The notes beneath the pieces are model-generated. The model was not told the origin of the DNA, ran no database searches, and was given only the letters and a program-made list of their open reading frames with translations. The position numbers and the translations under genes were made by a program. Source: CBDCLY01 sp965218715 (GTDB lineage Bacteria; Bacteroidota; Bacteroidia; Flavobacteriales_E; Vicingaceae). Taken from it: a DNA stretch of 49,191 nucleotides. Shown here one piece after another: positions 8,623 through 18,012 of this stretch; the stretch's first letter is position 1, and every line of letters begins with the position of its first letter. The stretch covers positions 1 to 49,191 of the forward strand of contig CBDCLY010000005.1 in the NCBI GenBank assembly GCA_965218715.1. The letters run 5' to 3'.

Positions 8623-10342
8623 CTCGACGAGTAATTAAGTAATTTTCTAAAACAAGGACATCCATTTGTGTTCTTAAGTAGCAAGCAAGTGCTTCTTTTG
8701 GGGTATTCACTATTGGCTCATTTTCATTAAAAGATGTATTCAATAAAATTGGAGTTCCTGTTTTTTGTCTAAAGCGTTCTATTAAATCATAATATCGATC
8801 TCCTTTCTCAACCGATTGAAGTCTCCCGGTGCCATCAACATGTGTTACGGCTGGAATCTCGGCATGCTTTTCCACTTTAATCGGATACACTTTTTCCATA
8901 AATGGAACCTTATCTGATTTTTCAAAATACTCAGCAACATATTCTTCAAGAATAGAAGGTGCAAATGGCCTAAAGCTTTCTCTTCTTTTAATCTTTGAAT
9001 TCAGCAATTCCTTAGCATCATTTCTTCTAGGATCAACAATGATTGAACGGTGGCCTAAGGCCCTTGGTCCAAACTCTGCCCTTCCATGAAACCAACCTAT
9101 AACAGATCCATTGATCAAAGCATCTGTAACTTGCTCAATCAATTCTGGGGTTGCTAATCTTTCGTATTCAACGCCAGCTTCTTTTAATGTTTCTTCTATT
9201 TCTTGGTCATTGGTGATATAGCCGGTATATGCATTGTAAACGGCTGGCAATCGATCTTTCTTCAAATCATTATTGTACAACCACAATGCTGAACCCATTG
9301 CCGTACCTGCATCATGTCCTGCAGAAGGAATGTATACTTCTTTGAAGCTTGTTCTTTCTAGAATCTTTCCATTGGCTACCGAATTTTGGGCAACTCCTCC
9401 AGCAATACAAACGTTCTCTAAACCAGTTCTTTTTTGCAAATGGTTAAGAATATGAAAAATTAATTCTTCTGTTAACCTTTGCACTGAAGTAGCAATGTCT
9501 TTGTGCTTTTGACTTAGTTCATCTCCTTTTTTTCTAGCCGGCCCTAAGAGTTTTTCTAATTCATTAGAAAATATTGATTCGATGTGCGGATCTCCGCCCT
9601 CCCAACTCATGCTAACTCCTTCTTTCGCATGGGTAAAAAATTTGGTATCTAATTCAAAAAGACCATTATCTTTAAAGATTAGAATTTGTCGCAGTTCTTC
9701 TAGGTATTTTGGTTCACCATAGGGAGCTAGACCCATTACCTTGTATTCATCTCCATAATGAGGAAAACCTAAATATTGGGTTAATGAGGTATAAAAAATT
9801 CCTGCTGAATGAGGATAAACCACTGAATCCAAAACTTCAATTTGATTTCCGCTGCCAGTAGCAATCATTGTTGAAGTAAAATCTCCAAAACCATCAATCG
9901 AAAGAATGGCAGATTCTTCAAATGGGGAGGCAAAAAAGGCGCTGGCCAAATGACTCCTATGGTGTTCAATTTGATGAATTTCTGCTTTAATTGAATCTTC
10001 AGTTATTCCAAATACTTGAGCCAATTCAGCTTTTGCACTGGCTACTTTTTTAGTATTTGCTAGTCGATCTTTCAAGGCTTTAATAGACACCAAATTTTTA
10101 ACAGAATGCAAAATCTTTTTGTGCAAATTGGCGGAAGGGTTCCTTGAAATTGTAACATGATCCACTTGATGAATATCGATTTCTGCTTCTCTTAGGCAAA
10201 ACTTAATGGCTTCACTAGGGAAACCTGCCCAATGTTTAATTCTGCGAAATCTCTCTTCTTCCGTTGCAGCAATAACTTTCCCGTCCTTTAAAATGCAAGC
10301 TGAAGAGTCGCCATGATAGGCATTAATTCCAAGTATATACAT
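8606..10342 (-). CDS. carbamoyltransferase (NodU/CmcH/TobZ family)
   Basis: From the ATG at 10342 the protein has 578 residues, normal for the family. The N-terminal Kae1-like domain carries the family start MYILGINAYHGDSSAC, the metal/adenylate-site histidines in EHHRSHLASAFF (residues 126-137) and LSIDGFGDF. The C-terminal domain carries the signature GRAEFGPRALGHRS (from residue 420) and LLNTSFNENEP. The family uses carbamoyl phosphate and ATP to O-carbamoylate a hydroxyl, here probably a sugar of the polysaccharide. A GTG at 10360 could add six residues, but the ATG fits family alignments better. It lies 17 bases after a GT4 gene in the operon. Confidence 0.9.
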   Translation of the reverse strand: MYILGINAYHGDSSACILKDGKVIAATEEERFRRIKHWAGFPSEAIKFCLREAEIDIHQVDHVTISRNPSANLHKKILHSVKNLVSIKALKDRLANTKKVASAKAELAQVFGITEDSIKAEIHQIEHHRSHLASAFFASPFEESAILSIDGFGDFTSTMIATGSGNQIEVLDSVVYPHSAGIFYTSLTQYLGFPHYGDEYKVMGLAPYGEPKYLEELRQILIFKDNGLFELDTKFFTHAKEGVSMSWEGGDPHIESIFSNELEKLLGPARKKGDELSQKHKDIATSVQRLTEELIFHILNHLQKRTGLENVCIAGGVAQNSVANGKILERTSFKEVYIPSAGHDAGTAMGSALWLYNNDLKKDRLPAVYNAYTGYITNDQEIEETLKEAGVEYERLATPELIEQVTDALINGSVIGWFHGRAEFGPRALGHRSIIVDPRRNDAKELLNSKIKRRESFRPFAPSILEEYVAEYFEKSDKVPFMEKVYPIKVEKHAEIPAVTHVDGTGRLQSVEKGDRYYDLIERFRQKTGTPILLNTSFNENEPIVNTPKEALACYLRTQMDVLVLENYLITRRVESKG

Positions 10343-10359
10343 AGTTCTAATTAAAGGCA

Positions 10360-11505
10360 CTAAATTATCATTTCATTCTGAAAAAAGAGGTCCATATTCT
10401 CTTTTATTACCTCATCATTGGTAAAGGTTTTCTGAGCATATTCATAACATGATGTTACCCATGTGGAATATTCATCCTGATTCATCTCATAGAGATTTTT
10501 TATTATTTGCTCCCATCTATTTTTGTCATCCAAAGAATTTTCATGACCAACTTTTGACTGCCGTAAATTTTTCCAAGGAGTGTTGTTGCTGATAAGTACA
10601 GGAACTCCACAGTTTATGGCCTCAACTATAGAATGGCCAAAATTTTCATTCAAACTAGGCAAGACATAAAAATGATATTTGTCAAGGGTAGGTTCTACTT
10701 CATTGGGTTTCAATATTCCCTGGTAATTAATTCGATTATCAGATTCAATTATCTCTTGGCAATCAGTCCAATAGTCTAATTCCTCTATGGGCCCAAAAAT
10801 ATCGAGTGTAAGGTTTTCCAAAGAATTTAAACTCCTGATAATTTGAAGAATAAATAATGGATTTTTCTTAGGGCTTATTCTTGAAATATAGACCAATTTT
10901 AAATTTCTTGATTCTTTCTGAACACTTTCAGTTGGCCTCAAATGAGCTGGACTACTTAAATTTTGGGCCAGTTTAATTTGAGCAGTCTTACCCATTGCTG
11001 ATTTTATTTCCTTTGCTTCTAAGCGAGTTGAGGCATGCCAAATGATGCCATTAAATAGCAGGTGTTTAGAAAAAAAGATGAAAATGGTCTTTTTTAACTT
11101 CTTCAATTGAAGTGCCCCCTCTCCAAGCATACCTCGAGGAGCCAATATGATTTTACCTGGGTAATGTTGCTTTAAATAAATTAGTGGATATAGCGTATAA
11201 GACCATGAAAAGACACTATTGAAGTAAATCCAATCAAACTTATTTCCTATTAAATTTTCGCGGTAAAAAGCTGCAGAATTTATCTCCTTATCTATATAAT
11301 AAACTATTGCTCCATTTAGCTCTTGAGCCTCCCCTATAGGCACATCTAATGTTGTTCCGTCTAAATCTTTATTTGAACAAACAACAGTAAACTCAATCTT
11401 ATCTGAAAACTGCTGAATTAAATTTTTAATTGATTTAATTGGACCGCCTGCTTTATAAGCTGGCAAGAACCAATCGATAAATACAAGGACCTTTAATTTA
11501 GTCAT
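10360..11505 (-). CDS. glycosyltransferase family 4
   Basis: A 381-residue GT-B enzyme. The N-terminal domain opens LKVLVFIDWFLPAYKAGG with a Gly-Gly-Pro donor/acceptor loop. The C-terminal Rossmann domain has KLVYISRISPKKNP and the EX7E-type motif ENFGHSIVEAINCGVP. It is a cytoplasmic sugar transferase of the polysaccharide pathway. Its start overlaps asnB by 8 bases, consistent with cotranscription. The sugar specificity cannot be read from sequence. Confidence 0.88.
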   Translation of the reverse strand: MTKLKVLVFIDWFLPAYKAGGPIKSIKNLIQQFSDKIEFTVVCSNKDLDGTTLDVPIGEAQELNGAIVYYIDKEINSAAFYRENLIGNKFDWIYFNSVFSWSYTLYPLIYLKQHYPGKIILAPRGMLGEGALQLKKLKKTIFIFFSKHLLFNGIIWHASTRLEAKEIKSAMGKTAQIKLAQNLSSPAHLRPTESVQKESRNLKLVYISRISPKKNPLFILQIIRSLNSLENLTLDIFGPIEELDYWTDCQEIIESDNRINYQGILKPNEVEPTLDKYHFYVLPSLNENFGHSIVEAINCGVPVLISNNTPWKNLRQSKVGHENSLDDKNRWEQIIKNLYEMNQDEYSTWVTSCYEYAQKTFTNDEVIKENMDLFFQNEMII

Positions 11506-13372
11506 CTATTTTATTCAATTCTAACCAATTCGACAATACTACCAGACTCCAAATCATTGTCCAATTTATTTTTGGATCTCCTTTTTTAAATGCATTCCAA
11601 ACCTCTGATATGGCCTGCTGATTAAAGGAGGGGTGTGATTTTAAAGCATTTAATCGTTTCTCAACAAAATCTTTTAGATTGGTTTTTAACCAGACTTCCC
11701 AAGGAAAAACAAATCCCATTTTTTTTCGATTGTAAACCTCTCTTGGCAATAAATCACCTAAGCTTTCAACCAAAAGGGATTTCGGAAATGGCCCATTTTT
11801 CTGTTCATCATTTAATGATAGCATGAATTCTACTAAGGAATGATCTAAAAATGGAACTCTTATTTCTAGCGCATGTTTCATTCCCATTTGATCCGAATCT
11901 CTTAAAAGAACATGCTGCATGTAAGTCGAAATTTCTAATGCGCTAATGGAAGACATCTTTCCCAATTTCAATTCTTCAGAACTTAAAGCAAGGTTTTCCA
12001 TTAATGAAACTACTGGCAATGCCAAAGGGGCATTGTTCAGTAATTTATTTCTCCAACTTTCATTGTATAATTGTCGAGAAATGGGATACAATGCCGCTAA
12101 ATTAAGTTGCTTTGCTTTAAAGGCCATTGCCAACTTTTGCCCCTTTGCCCCTTTTATTGATTTCTCTACTAATGGAGCCAGTGGTTTTCTAAGTCCAAAA
12201 GGAAACTTTTTAATGAAATCCAAGTATTTGGAAGAAGATAACTGTTTAAAAACTGGGTAACCTCCAAAAATTTCATCACCACCTAAACCAGATAATGCAA
12301 CAGTTATACCTGCTGCTTTTGTGGCTTTCGAAATCCAATAGGTGTTGATGCCATCCCCACTTGGGTGATCCATGGCGTTTAAGGCATTAGGGATTTCTTC
12401 TAACAAATCATTTGGCTTTAGTAGAAGCGTTTCATGATGCGTGTTGAACTTTTTCGCCACTATATTGGCGTACTTTTCTTCAGAGTACTCTGCCTCATCA
12501 AATACCACACTAAAGGTGCTTGGTTTTTGTTTTCCTACTTCACTCATTGCAGCAACAATTGCTGAAGAATCTATTCCTCCTGAAAGGAATGCACCCAATG
12601 GGACATCGGCCATCATTCGGCGCTCAATGGATTGATAAAACTTTTCCTTAATGCTATTTTTTAAATTTGATTGATCTGCTGCTACTTCTTTATAGTTTAC
12701 TTTAACAGGATCCCAATACTTTGCCTTTTTTACCTCAGCATTTACAATGCTTAGAGTATGCCCTGGCTCTAGTAAATAAACGTCTTTAATTAAGGTATTT
12801 GGTTGATGAACAGTTTGGTAGGCCAAATACTCTGACAATACTTCTTTATTCAATTTTCGAGGCACCAAACCGCTTGATAAAAGTGACCTAATTTCTGAAG
12901 AAAACAGGAAGGTTTCACTTTGATGTGAATAATATAAAGGTTTGATTCCTAGCCGGTCTCGCGCAATAAAAAGCTCTTCTGTAGTATGATTCCATATTGC
13001 AAATGCGAACATTCCATTAAAATATTGAACACATTCTTTACCCCATTTAGCATAAGCTGCTAATACCACTTCGGTATCTGAATCTGTTTGAAAGGAATAG
13101 TCAGTTAACTGGGATTTAATCTCTTGAAAATTGTAGATTTCCCCATTAAAAACTAGGCTTAATTTCAGGTCATTATTGTGGAATGGTTGAGCACTTTCTG
13201 GCCTCAAATCAATTATAGACAAGCGTCGATGACCCAAGCCAATGGTTTCGGAACAATAGACACCCTGATCATCTGGTCCTCGATGAGCAATGCTTTCATT
13301 CATGGCATCAAGAGTGTCCTTTTGCACAGGATTCTTACTATTTAAGCTATATATTCCGCATATTCCACACAT
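11498..13372 (-). CDS. asnB: asparagine synthase (glutamine-hydrolysing)-like amidotransferase
   Basis: The 624-residue protein starts MCGICGIYSL, with Cys2 as the N-terminal glutaminase nucleophile, and carries IAHRGPDDQG and NGEIYNF of the class II glutamine amidotransferase domain. The ATP pyrophosphatase loop SGGIDSS lies at residues 264-270, followed by SGLGGDEIFGGYP. Members catalyse ATP-dependent amide formation with glutamine as ammonia donor. In a polysaccharide operon such paralogues may amidate sugar acids rather than make free asparagine; this is inference from context. It overlaps the downstream GT4 by 8 bases and follows another GT4 by 2 bases. Confidence 0.93.
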   Translation of the reverse strand: MCGICGIYSLNSKNPVQKDTLDAMNESIAHRGPDDQGVYCSETIGLGHRRLSIIDLRPESAQPFHNNDLKLSLVFNGEIYNFQEIKSQLTDYSFQTDSDTEVVLAAYAKWGKECVQYFNGMFAFAIWNHTTEELFIARDRLGIKPLYYSHQSETFLFSSEIRSLLSSGLVPRKLNKEVLSEYLAYQTVHQPNTLIKDVYLLEPGHTLSIVNAEVKKAKYWDPVKVNYKEVAADQSNLKNSIKEKFYQSIERRMMADVPLGAFLSGGIDSSAIVAAMSEVGKQKPSTFSVVFDEAEYSEEKYANIVAKKFNTHHETLLLKPNDLLEEIPNALNAMDHPSGDGINTYWISKATKAAGITVALSGLGGDEIFGGYPVFKQLSSSKYLDFIKKFPFGLRKPLAPLVEKSIKGAKGQKLAMAFKAKQLNLAALYPISRQLYNESWRNKLLNNAPLALPVVSLMENLALSSEELKLGKMSSISALEISTYMQHVLLRDSDQMGMKHALEIRVPFLDHSLVEFMLSLNDEQKNGPFPKSLLVESLGDLLPREVYNRKKMGFVFPWEVWLKTNLKDFVEKRLNALKSHPSFNQQAISEVWNAFKKGDPKINWTMIWSLVVLSNWLELNKIDD

Positions 13373-13374
13373 AT

Positions 13375-14478
13375 TTAATCGGAAGTGTTCATGTAATTTT
13401 GTAATCGGCTAACAAATATATCGAAGCCAAAAGCAGCAAGCATCGCATTTCGAATGTTTTCCTTTTCAGTTGGACCATTTTCCAATTTTAAATGCGATTC
13501 TATTGCTTCTGAAATTTCTTTTATGGATGTTGGATTAACAAGGGTTCCAAGTTCTCCATTCTTGAGTGCATCTGCAGAACCATCCCTATTACCACCTATT
13601 ACTGGTAGGCCAAAATACATGGCCTCAAGAAACACAATACCGAAACCTTCCTGAAGTGAGGGCATAACGAATAAATCAGCACTTCTATAATAATCAATTA
13701 AGGTTTGATCATTTACGAACCCACATAAAGTGACTTTATTTTCTAAGTGGTTTAATTGGACAAGCTGTTCAATCCTACTCTTTTCCTCAGCATCTGATTT
13801 TCCAATCAAATAATAATGAAAATTTTCATTTTCGAGTTTTACCAAAGCCTCAATTATCCTGTCGTAACCTTTATATGCCTCATTACTAGAAAGTCTAGCA
13901 ACTGTAATAATTGCCTTCTTTTCTGTATCCTGTTTAAATCCTCTGGTTTCATTTCTTGTATTTCCCAGTTTTATTAACTCAGGGTCTAGTGTGTTCGGGA
14001 AGATTTTTATTTTTTCTTGCGGATACTGGTGCAATTCAACAATTCTGTCTTTGGTATACTGACTAACCGCCCAAATTTCATCAAGCAATTGAAAGTCTTT
14101 ACTAAATCGTTTGGAGTTCTCATTCCAAACTTCTATTCCATGCGCAATTAAAATTATTCTTTTCTTTTTTTGGAAAAAGCGAATGAATCGAATTACTAAA
14201 ACCAAATTAACATGTCCGATAATATAATGGTCGGTAGGCTTAAGTCCTATTCTAATCAAATGAACTATTAAGGTGATGTATTTATTTAACAGTTTACCTC
14301 TAAATTGATGGCAAGAGAAATAATTTTCATCGACTTCATTTTGTTTATCATAAAAGCTAAATGCACGGACTTTAAAGTTGATAGCCTTGAAAGCCTTAAG
14401 CAAAACTCGATTAAACTTTTCAATTCCCCCTTGGGAAGAGAATGCATTTAAATAAATAAAGGTCCAAGTGTTATTCAC
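13375..14478 (-). CDS. glycosyltransferase family 4
   Basis: This 367-residue GT-B enzyme has an N-terminal domain with FSSQGGIEKFNRVLL (Gly-Gly acceptor loop) and a C-terminal domain with AIITVARLSSNEAYKGYD, where family members bind the nucleotide sugar. The motif EGFGIVFLEAMYFGLP supplies the two conserved glutamates. Translation appears to start at a GTG at 14478, overlapping the polymerase gene end by 8 bases. It probably adds one sugar of the repeat unit; which one is unknown. Confidence 0.88.
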   Translation of the reverse strand: MNNTWTFIYLNAFSSQGGIEKFNRVLLKAFKAINFKVRAFSFYDKQNEVDENYFSCHQFRGKLLNKYITLIVHLIRIGLKPTDHYIIGHVNLVLVIRFIRFFQKKKRIILIAHGIEVWNENSKRFSKDFQLLDEIWAVSQYTKDRIVELHQYPQEKIKIFPNTLDPELIKLGNTRNETRGFKQDTEKKAIITVARLSSNEAYKGYDRIIEALVKLENENFHYYLIGKSDAEEKSRIEQLVQLNHLENKVTLCGFVNDQTLIDYYRSADLFVMPSLQEGFGIVFLEAMYFGLPVIGGNRDGSADALKNGELGTLVNPTSIKEISEAIESHLKLENGPTEKENIRNAMLAAFGFDIFVSRLQNYMNTSD

Positions 14479-15850
14479 CTTCTTCAGAAGCTATTATTGG
14501 TTTTTGCTGTGGTACAACACTTTTCAAAAAATACAGAATTGCAATACAAACCATACCAGATTTAGTTAATTGGTTAAACATTGTGGCAAAATCATCTTCT
14601 GCCTTTACAACATATAAAAAGAGAAAAGGCATCCATAATATTATTTCGAAATTCTTAAAAGAAATTTTATTTAACCAGTTTAAGGTATACTTTAAAAAAG
14701 ACCCCAGAATAAAAAGGAATACCATAGCCCCATTACTTCCATAATTAGCATAAGCCTCCCCAATTAACCCAAGGTTCATACTTGTGTCATCAACCAACTC
14801 AAGCCGAGTAAATCGCTCAAAGAAAGCACCTCCACTCTCCACCTTGTCAGGAACAAGAAATCGGGGTACAAGAGCTGCAAAAATTCCTTCATTTATTGTT
14901 TCACCTTCAGCATAAGGCTCGAAATGGGGAACAATTACCATAATTCGAGACACTATCCAACCTTGGTTCAATCGATCTACAACAGATTGAAAATACTCAT
15001 CTGATAGCCCTTCATCTTCATATCTATCCTCAGCTACTGCTAGAATTGCTTCTGTACCTACTTCAGTATTCTCAACTCTAATTTCCTTCCGATAATCACC
15101 TTTAAAATATTGAACAAATAAGATTAAAAATAAGCCAGCCAATAAATAAATGAATTTCTTAAATACTCCAATTCTTTGAATAAATGCGATGACCATAAAA
15201 ATGTAACCACCCCATAAAAACATGTCGTGAAAAATAGCACTTCCTTGTGCTCCGATTACAATCGGTAAAAAGGCTAGGACTAATAATAAGTATCTGTATT
15301 TTACTTTTGCTGCAAATAAATAAAAACTACCTACAAACATTAACTTAGCAAGTAAGAAAAAGGCAAATCTTAAGGCATTAGGAACAATAGATTGCAGTAT
15401 TACACCAATAACACCAATAAAGAATAATAACATCCCACGCCTAATTAAAACAGGATTTTTAGGTGCATCTGTATAGAGGGCTTTAACATTGCTAAACTTA
15501 GTTTTAGAATTAAAATTTACACAAAGTGCTAAGTAGAAAACAAACATACTAGGCACCACAAAATTCATGTATTCAATTTCGGGTATCTGCATGTAAAAAT
15601 CAGGAGCATCGGTAAAAAAGTGGTACGATAACACCGGAGCCACTATCCATTGAAGAGAAGCCACAAGAATGATTAACCTTTTAATTGGAATCTGTTTTGC
15701 CAATTGAGAAAAGAACTCAAAAAACACCCAAATAAATAAAAATATGCCTAACCAAGACACCAAAGGTATGTACCTCACAATGTTTGACATCGCCAGCACC
15801 ACTACTAGAGTAATTGAAAAGAAAGCTAGTTTTCGAGTGTTCAGCTTCAT
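14471..15850 (-). CDS. O-antigen polymerase-like integral membrane protein (Wzy-like)
   Basis: The 459-residue protein is composed largely of hydrophobic helices (about ten or more), for example LAFFSITLVVVLAMSNIV, LVSWLGIFLFIWVFFEFF and FIYLLAGLFLILFVQYF. A large soluble loop at about residues 250-340 (ENTEVGTEAIL to the GGAFFERFTR region) matches the long periplasmic loop of Wzy-type polymerases and EpsG-like proteins. The position among glycosyltransferases supports polymerase function. Sequence conservation in this family is low, so the assignment rests on topology and context. It overlaps the preceding GT gene by 4 bases (ATGA). Confidence 0.7.
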   Translation of the reverse strand: MKLNTRKLAFFSITLVVVLAMSNIVRYIPLVSWLGIFLFIWVFFEFFSQLAKQIPIKRLIILVASLQWIVAPVLSYHFFTDAPDFYMQIPEIEYMNFVVPSMFVFYLALCVNFNSKTKFSNVKALYTDAPKNPVLIRRGMLLFFIGVIGVILQSIVPNALRFAFFLLAKLMFVGSFYLFAAKVKYRYLLLVLAFLPIVIGAQGSAIFHDMFLWGGYIFMVIAFIQRIGVFKKFIYLLAGLFLILFVQYFKGDYRKEIRVENTEVGTEAILAVAEDRYEDEGLSDEYFQSVVDRLNQGWIVSRIMVIVPHFEPYAEGETINEGIFAALVPRFLVPDKVESGGAFFERFTRLELVDDTSMNLGLIGEAYANYGSNGAMVFLFILGSFLKYTLNWLNKISFKNFEIILWMPFLFLYVVKAEDDFATMFNQLTKSGMVCIAILYFLKSVVPQQKPIIASEEGE

Positions 15851-16982
15851 TTATCCAAAAATGTATTACATGCCTTAATGATCATTTCAAATGAATATTT
15901 TTTATTCTTTGCTTTGATTCCTTTTTTAAACTTTTCCACCTTTTTTTCGTCGCTCAAAAACATTCTCATTTTCAACAATTGAGAAGTTAATTCCTCTTGA
16001 TTATTTAACTCAAATCCCAAACCAGTATCTTCTTCAATTAGGTCTGGAAAACAACCGCAGGCAGTAGAAACAATAGCAGGAATTCCAAAAGAAAATGCTT
16101 CATTAACCACTAAGCCCCAAGTTTCCTCGTAATCACTTACAAGCACAAAACAATCCGATTGGGCGTATATCTCTTTTAATTCTGTTTGGTTCTTAAAACC
16201 TAATAACTTAATGTTTGAAGAACCTGAGCAAAGACTTTCAGCAGCAGCAAATAATTCTCCTGCCCCAACCATGTTTAAGCAAACATTTTCCTTGTCATTA
16301 AAGGCATTTTTAAATGCTCTTATTAATTCCAATGGGTATTTTTTCTTTACAAATTTCCCAACCCAAAGAAAGTTTAAATCATCTCCACTTTTTTGTGAAT
16401 CCGATTTCCAGAAATTTTGATCAATTGCATAGGGTGCAAAAATTATTTTTTTAGCTGGAATAAAATAATGTCGAAGATAAGCTGTACTGCGAATTCCATT
16501 TGCCAAGAAAAAATCAAATTTATTTAGGAAAAAAGGGTAATAGATTCTTTTAATAATTTTCTTAAACAGTGACTGGTTATGGTCTATTTGATAATCTCCT
16601 CTTGCAGCAGTAATAATATTTAAGTTTTTACAGCAAGTCAAAGCATCTTGATATGCCTTTAAATACCAGCCAAAAAATAATGGCATGGCTAGGATTGAAT
16701 TTTTCGCAACTCTTCTTCTAAGGTCAGGGTTCACTAATCCCATCTTTTGTTGAAAACTGAAGGGAATTCTTGCCGTATTTTTTCAAAAATTTTTGAGTCA
16801 TAACCACCGAGTAAGATCGATGTCCCATTTGAAAGCTTGCCCAAAAACCATCTCGTCCTTGTTCTTCAGCTGAAGGATTGTGACAATAAAAAAACTTTTA
16901 GCTCCATTGTCGCTGTCATTTGTCTAAACAAGGGAGCATAATACTGAACAGGATGACTAATAATTATGGCCAGCTTTTTCAT
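15847..16982 (-). pseudogene. glycosyltransferase family 4 with frameshifted N-terminal quarter
   Basis: The intact part (15847-16743) carries the GT-B C-terminal domain: LNFLWVGKFVKKKYP and the EX7E motif ETWGLVVNEAFSFGIP. Upstream, the ATG at 16982 opens MKKLAIIISHPVQYYAPLF, the standard start of this family, 4 bases after the CgeB-like gene. Between 16744 and about 16900 the conserved sequence hops between all three frames: ELKVF then YCHNPSAEEQGRDGFW, then LLGGYDSKIFEKIRQEF, then VNPDLRRRVAK. At least three indels are needed to rebuild a protein of about 378 residues. Either the consensus is poor here or the gene is decaying. The 897-base intact frame alone lacks the acceptor-binding first strand and would probably be inactive. 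Confidence 0.75.
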
Positions 16983-16986
16983 GCAA

Positions 16987-18012
16987 TTAATTAATTGTTG
17001 GACTAATGTTCTCCTTTAAATGCTTAAACACTTCATTTGCTCGATCCTGATAGGTGTTCTCACCTTTTGCAATTCGGTTATATGCATTTATTTTTAGGCG
17101 ATACAACTCATCATCAGGCATTTGAATTAGCTCGGAAAGAATTTTTATGAGCTCGGAATCTGAGTGATAAAAAAACGCTTCAGATTTATCCATAAAAAAG
17201 GAAGCATGTTCATTACTGTAAGGCGCCACCATTATTCCGCCTATTGCAGGAATTTCAAAACTTCTCATATTATGGCTGCCAATATTGTGGGTTCTAAAAA
17301 CATTTATATGAGCCAAGTATTGCTGAGCAGTTTGAGTAAAATCACTTTGGAAAACAGGAGGAAATGTTCTTGAATTTTCTTGTTCAGAAAGATGATTATC
17401 CCAATCAACACCATAAACATCGATAGGTATCCCTGCCTCCGCAATTTCTTTAACTAATGAAACTCGTTTCATATCAGGATTTCCAATAAAACAAATTCTT
17501 CGAATCTTAATTTCTTGAAGAGGTGTTTTATCATTAAAATAAGCAAATGGCAACCAAGAGGCATGCACCGAATACTTTGTCTTAAGGTCATTGCATATTT
17601 CCTTCGAATAAGAGAAATGATGATGAAAATGAGGTATACTATTTAAAACATTGGCATTTCCACTTCCTCTTGAAACATATTCGAAAGGGTGGTCAGGATT
17701 ATAGTTCATAAGATAGACACCCTGCTTTCTTAGCAGTTTTAGCGTTGAGGGAAAAATTTCCATTCCCTTAAAAACCAAGACAGCATCTGGCTGGAAAATC
17801 TTTATCTCTTCCAATACCATTGCATTAACCTTGTGTAAAATCCTAGATATTCCTAATCTGAATAATATCTTGTTTAAAATTCCTTTTTGATAATAATTTA
17901 GAAAAGCACCATAGGAATTGATAAATTTTAAGTCCAGTTGATTGCTTAATCCCTCAACAAACTCATTTTCAATTGCCCAATTTGTACTGTTTCCCAATAG
18001 AGCTAACCTCAT
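16987..18012 (-). CDS. CgeB-like glycosyltransferase (DUF3880/Glyco_trans_1_2 type)
   Basis: The 341-residue protein has the layout of CgeB-like GT-B enzymes: PDAVLVFKGMEIFP and LMNYNPDHPFEY in the first half, RRICFIGNPDMKRVSLV at the domain boundary, and NIGSHNMRSFEIPAIGG, the family's donor-site motif, near the C-terminus. Its ATG overlaps the stop of the upstream gene (ATGA). It probably transfers a sugar in the same pathway. CgeB of spore formers is the named relative, but sporulation is not relevant here. Confidence 0.83.
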   Translation of the reverse strand: MRLALLGNSTNWAIENEFVEGLSNQLDLKFINSYGAFLNYYQKGILNKILFRLGISRILHKVNAMVLEEIKIFQPDAVLVFKGMEIFPSTLKLLRKQGVYLMNYNPDHPFEYVSRGSGNANVLNSIPHFHHHFSYSKEICNDLKTKYSVHASWLPFAYFNDKTPLQEIKIRRICFIGNPDMKRVSLVKEIAEAGIPIDVYGVDWDNHLSEQENSRTFPPVFQSDFTQTAQQYLAHINVFRTHNIGSHNMRSFEIPAIGGIMVAPYSNEHASFFMDKSEAFFYHSDSELIKILSELIQMPDDELYRLKINAYNRIAKGENTYQDRANEVFKHLKENISPTIN

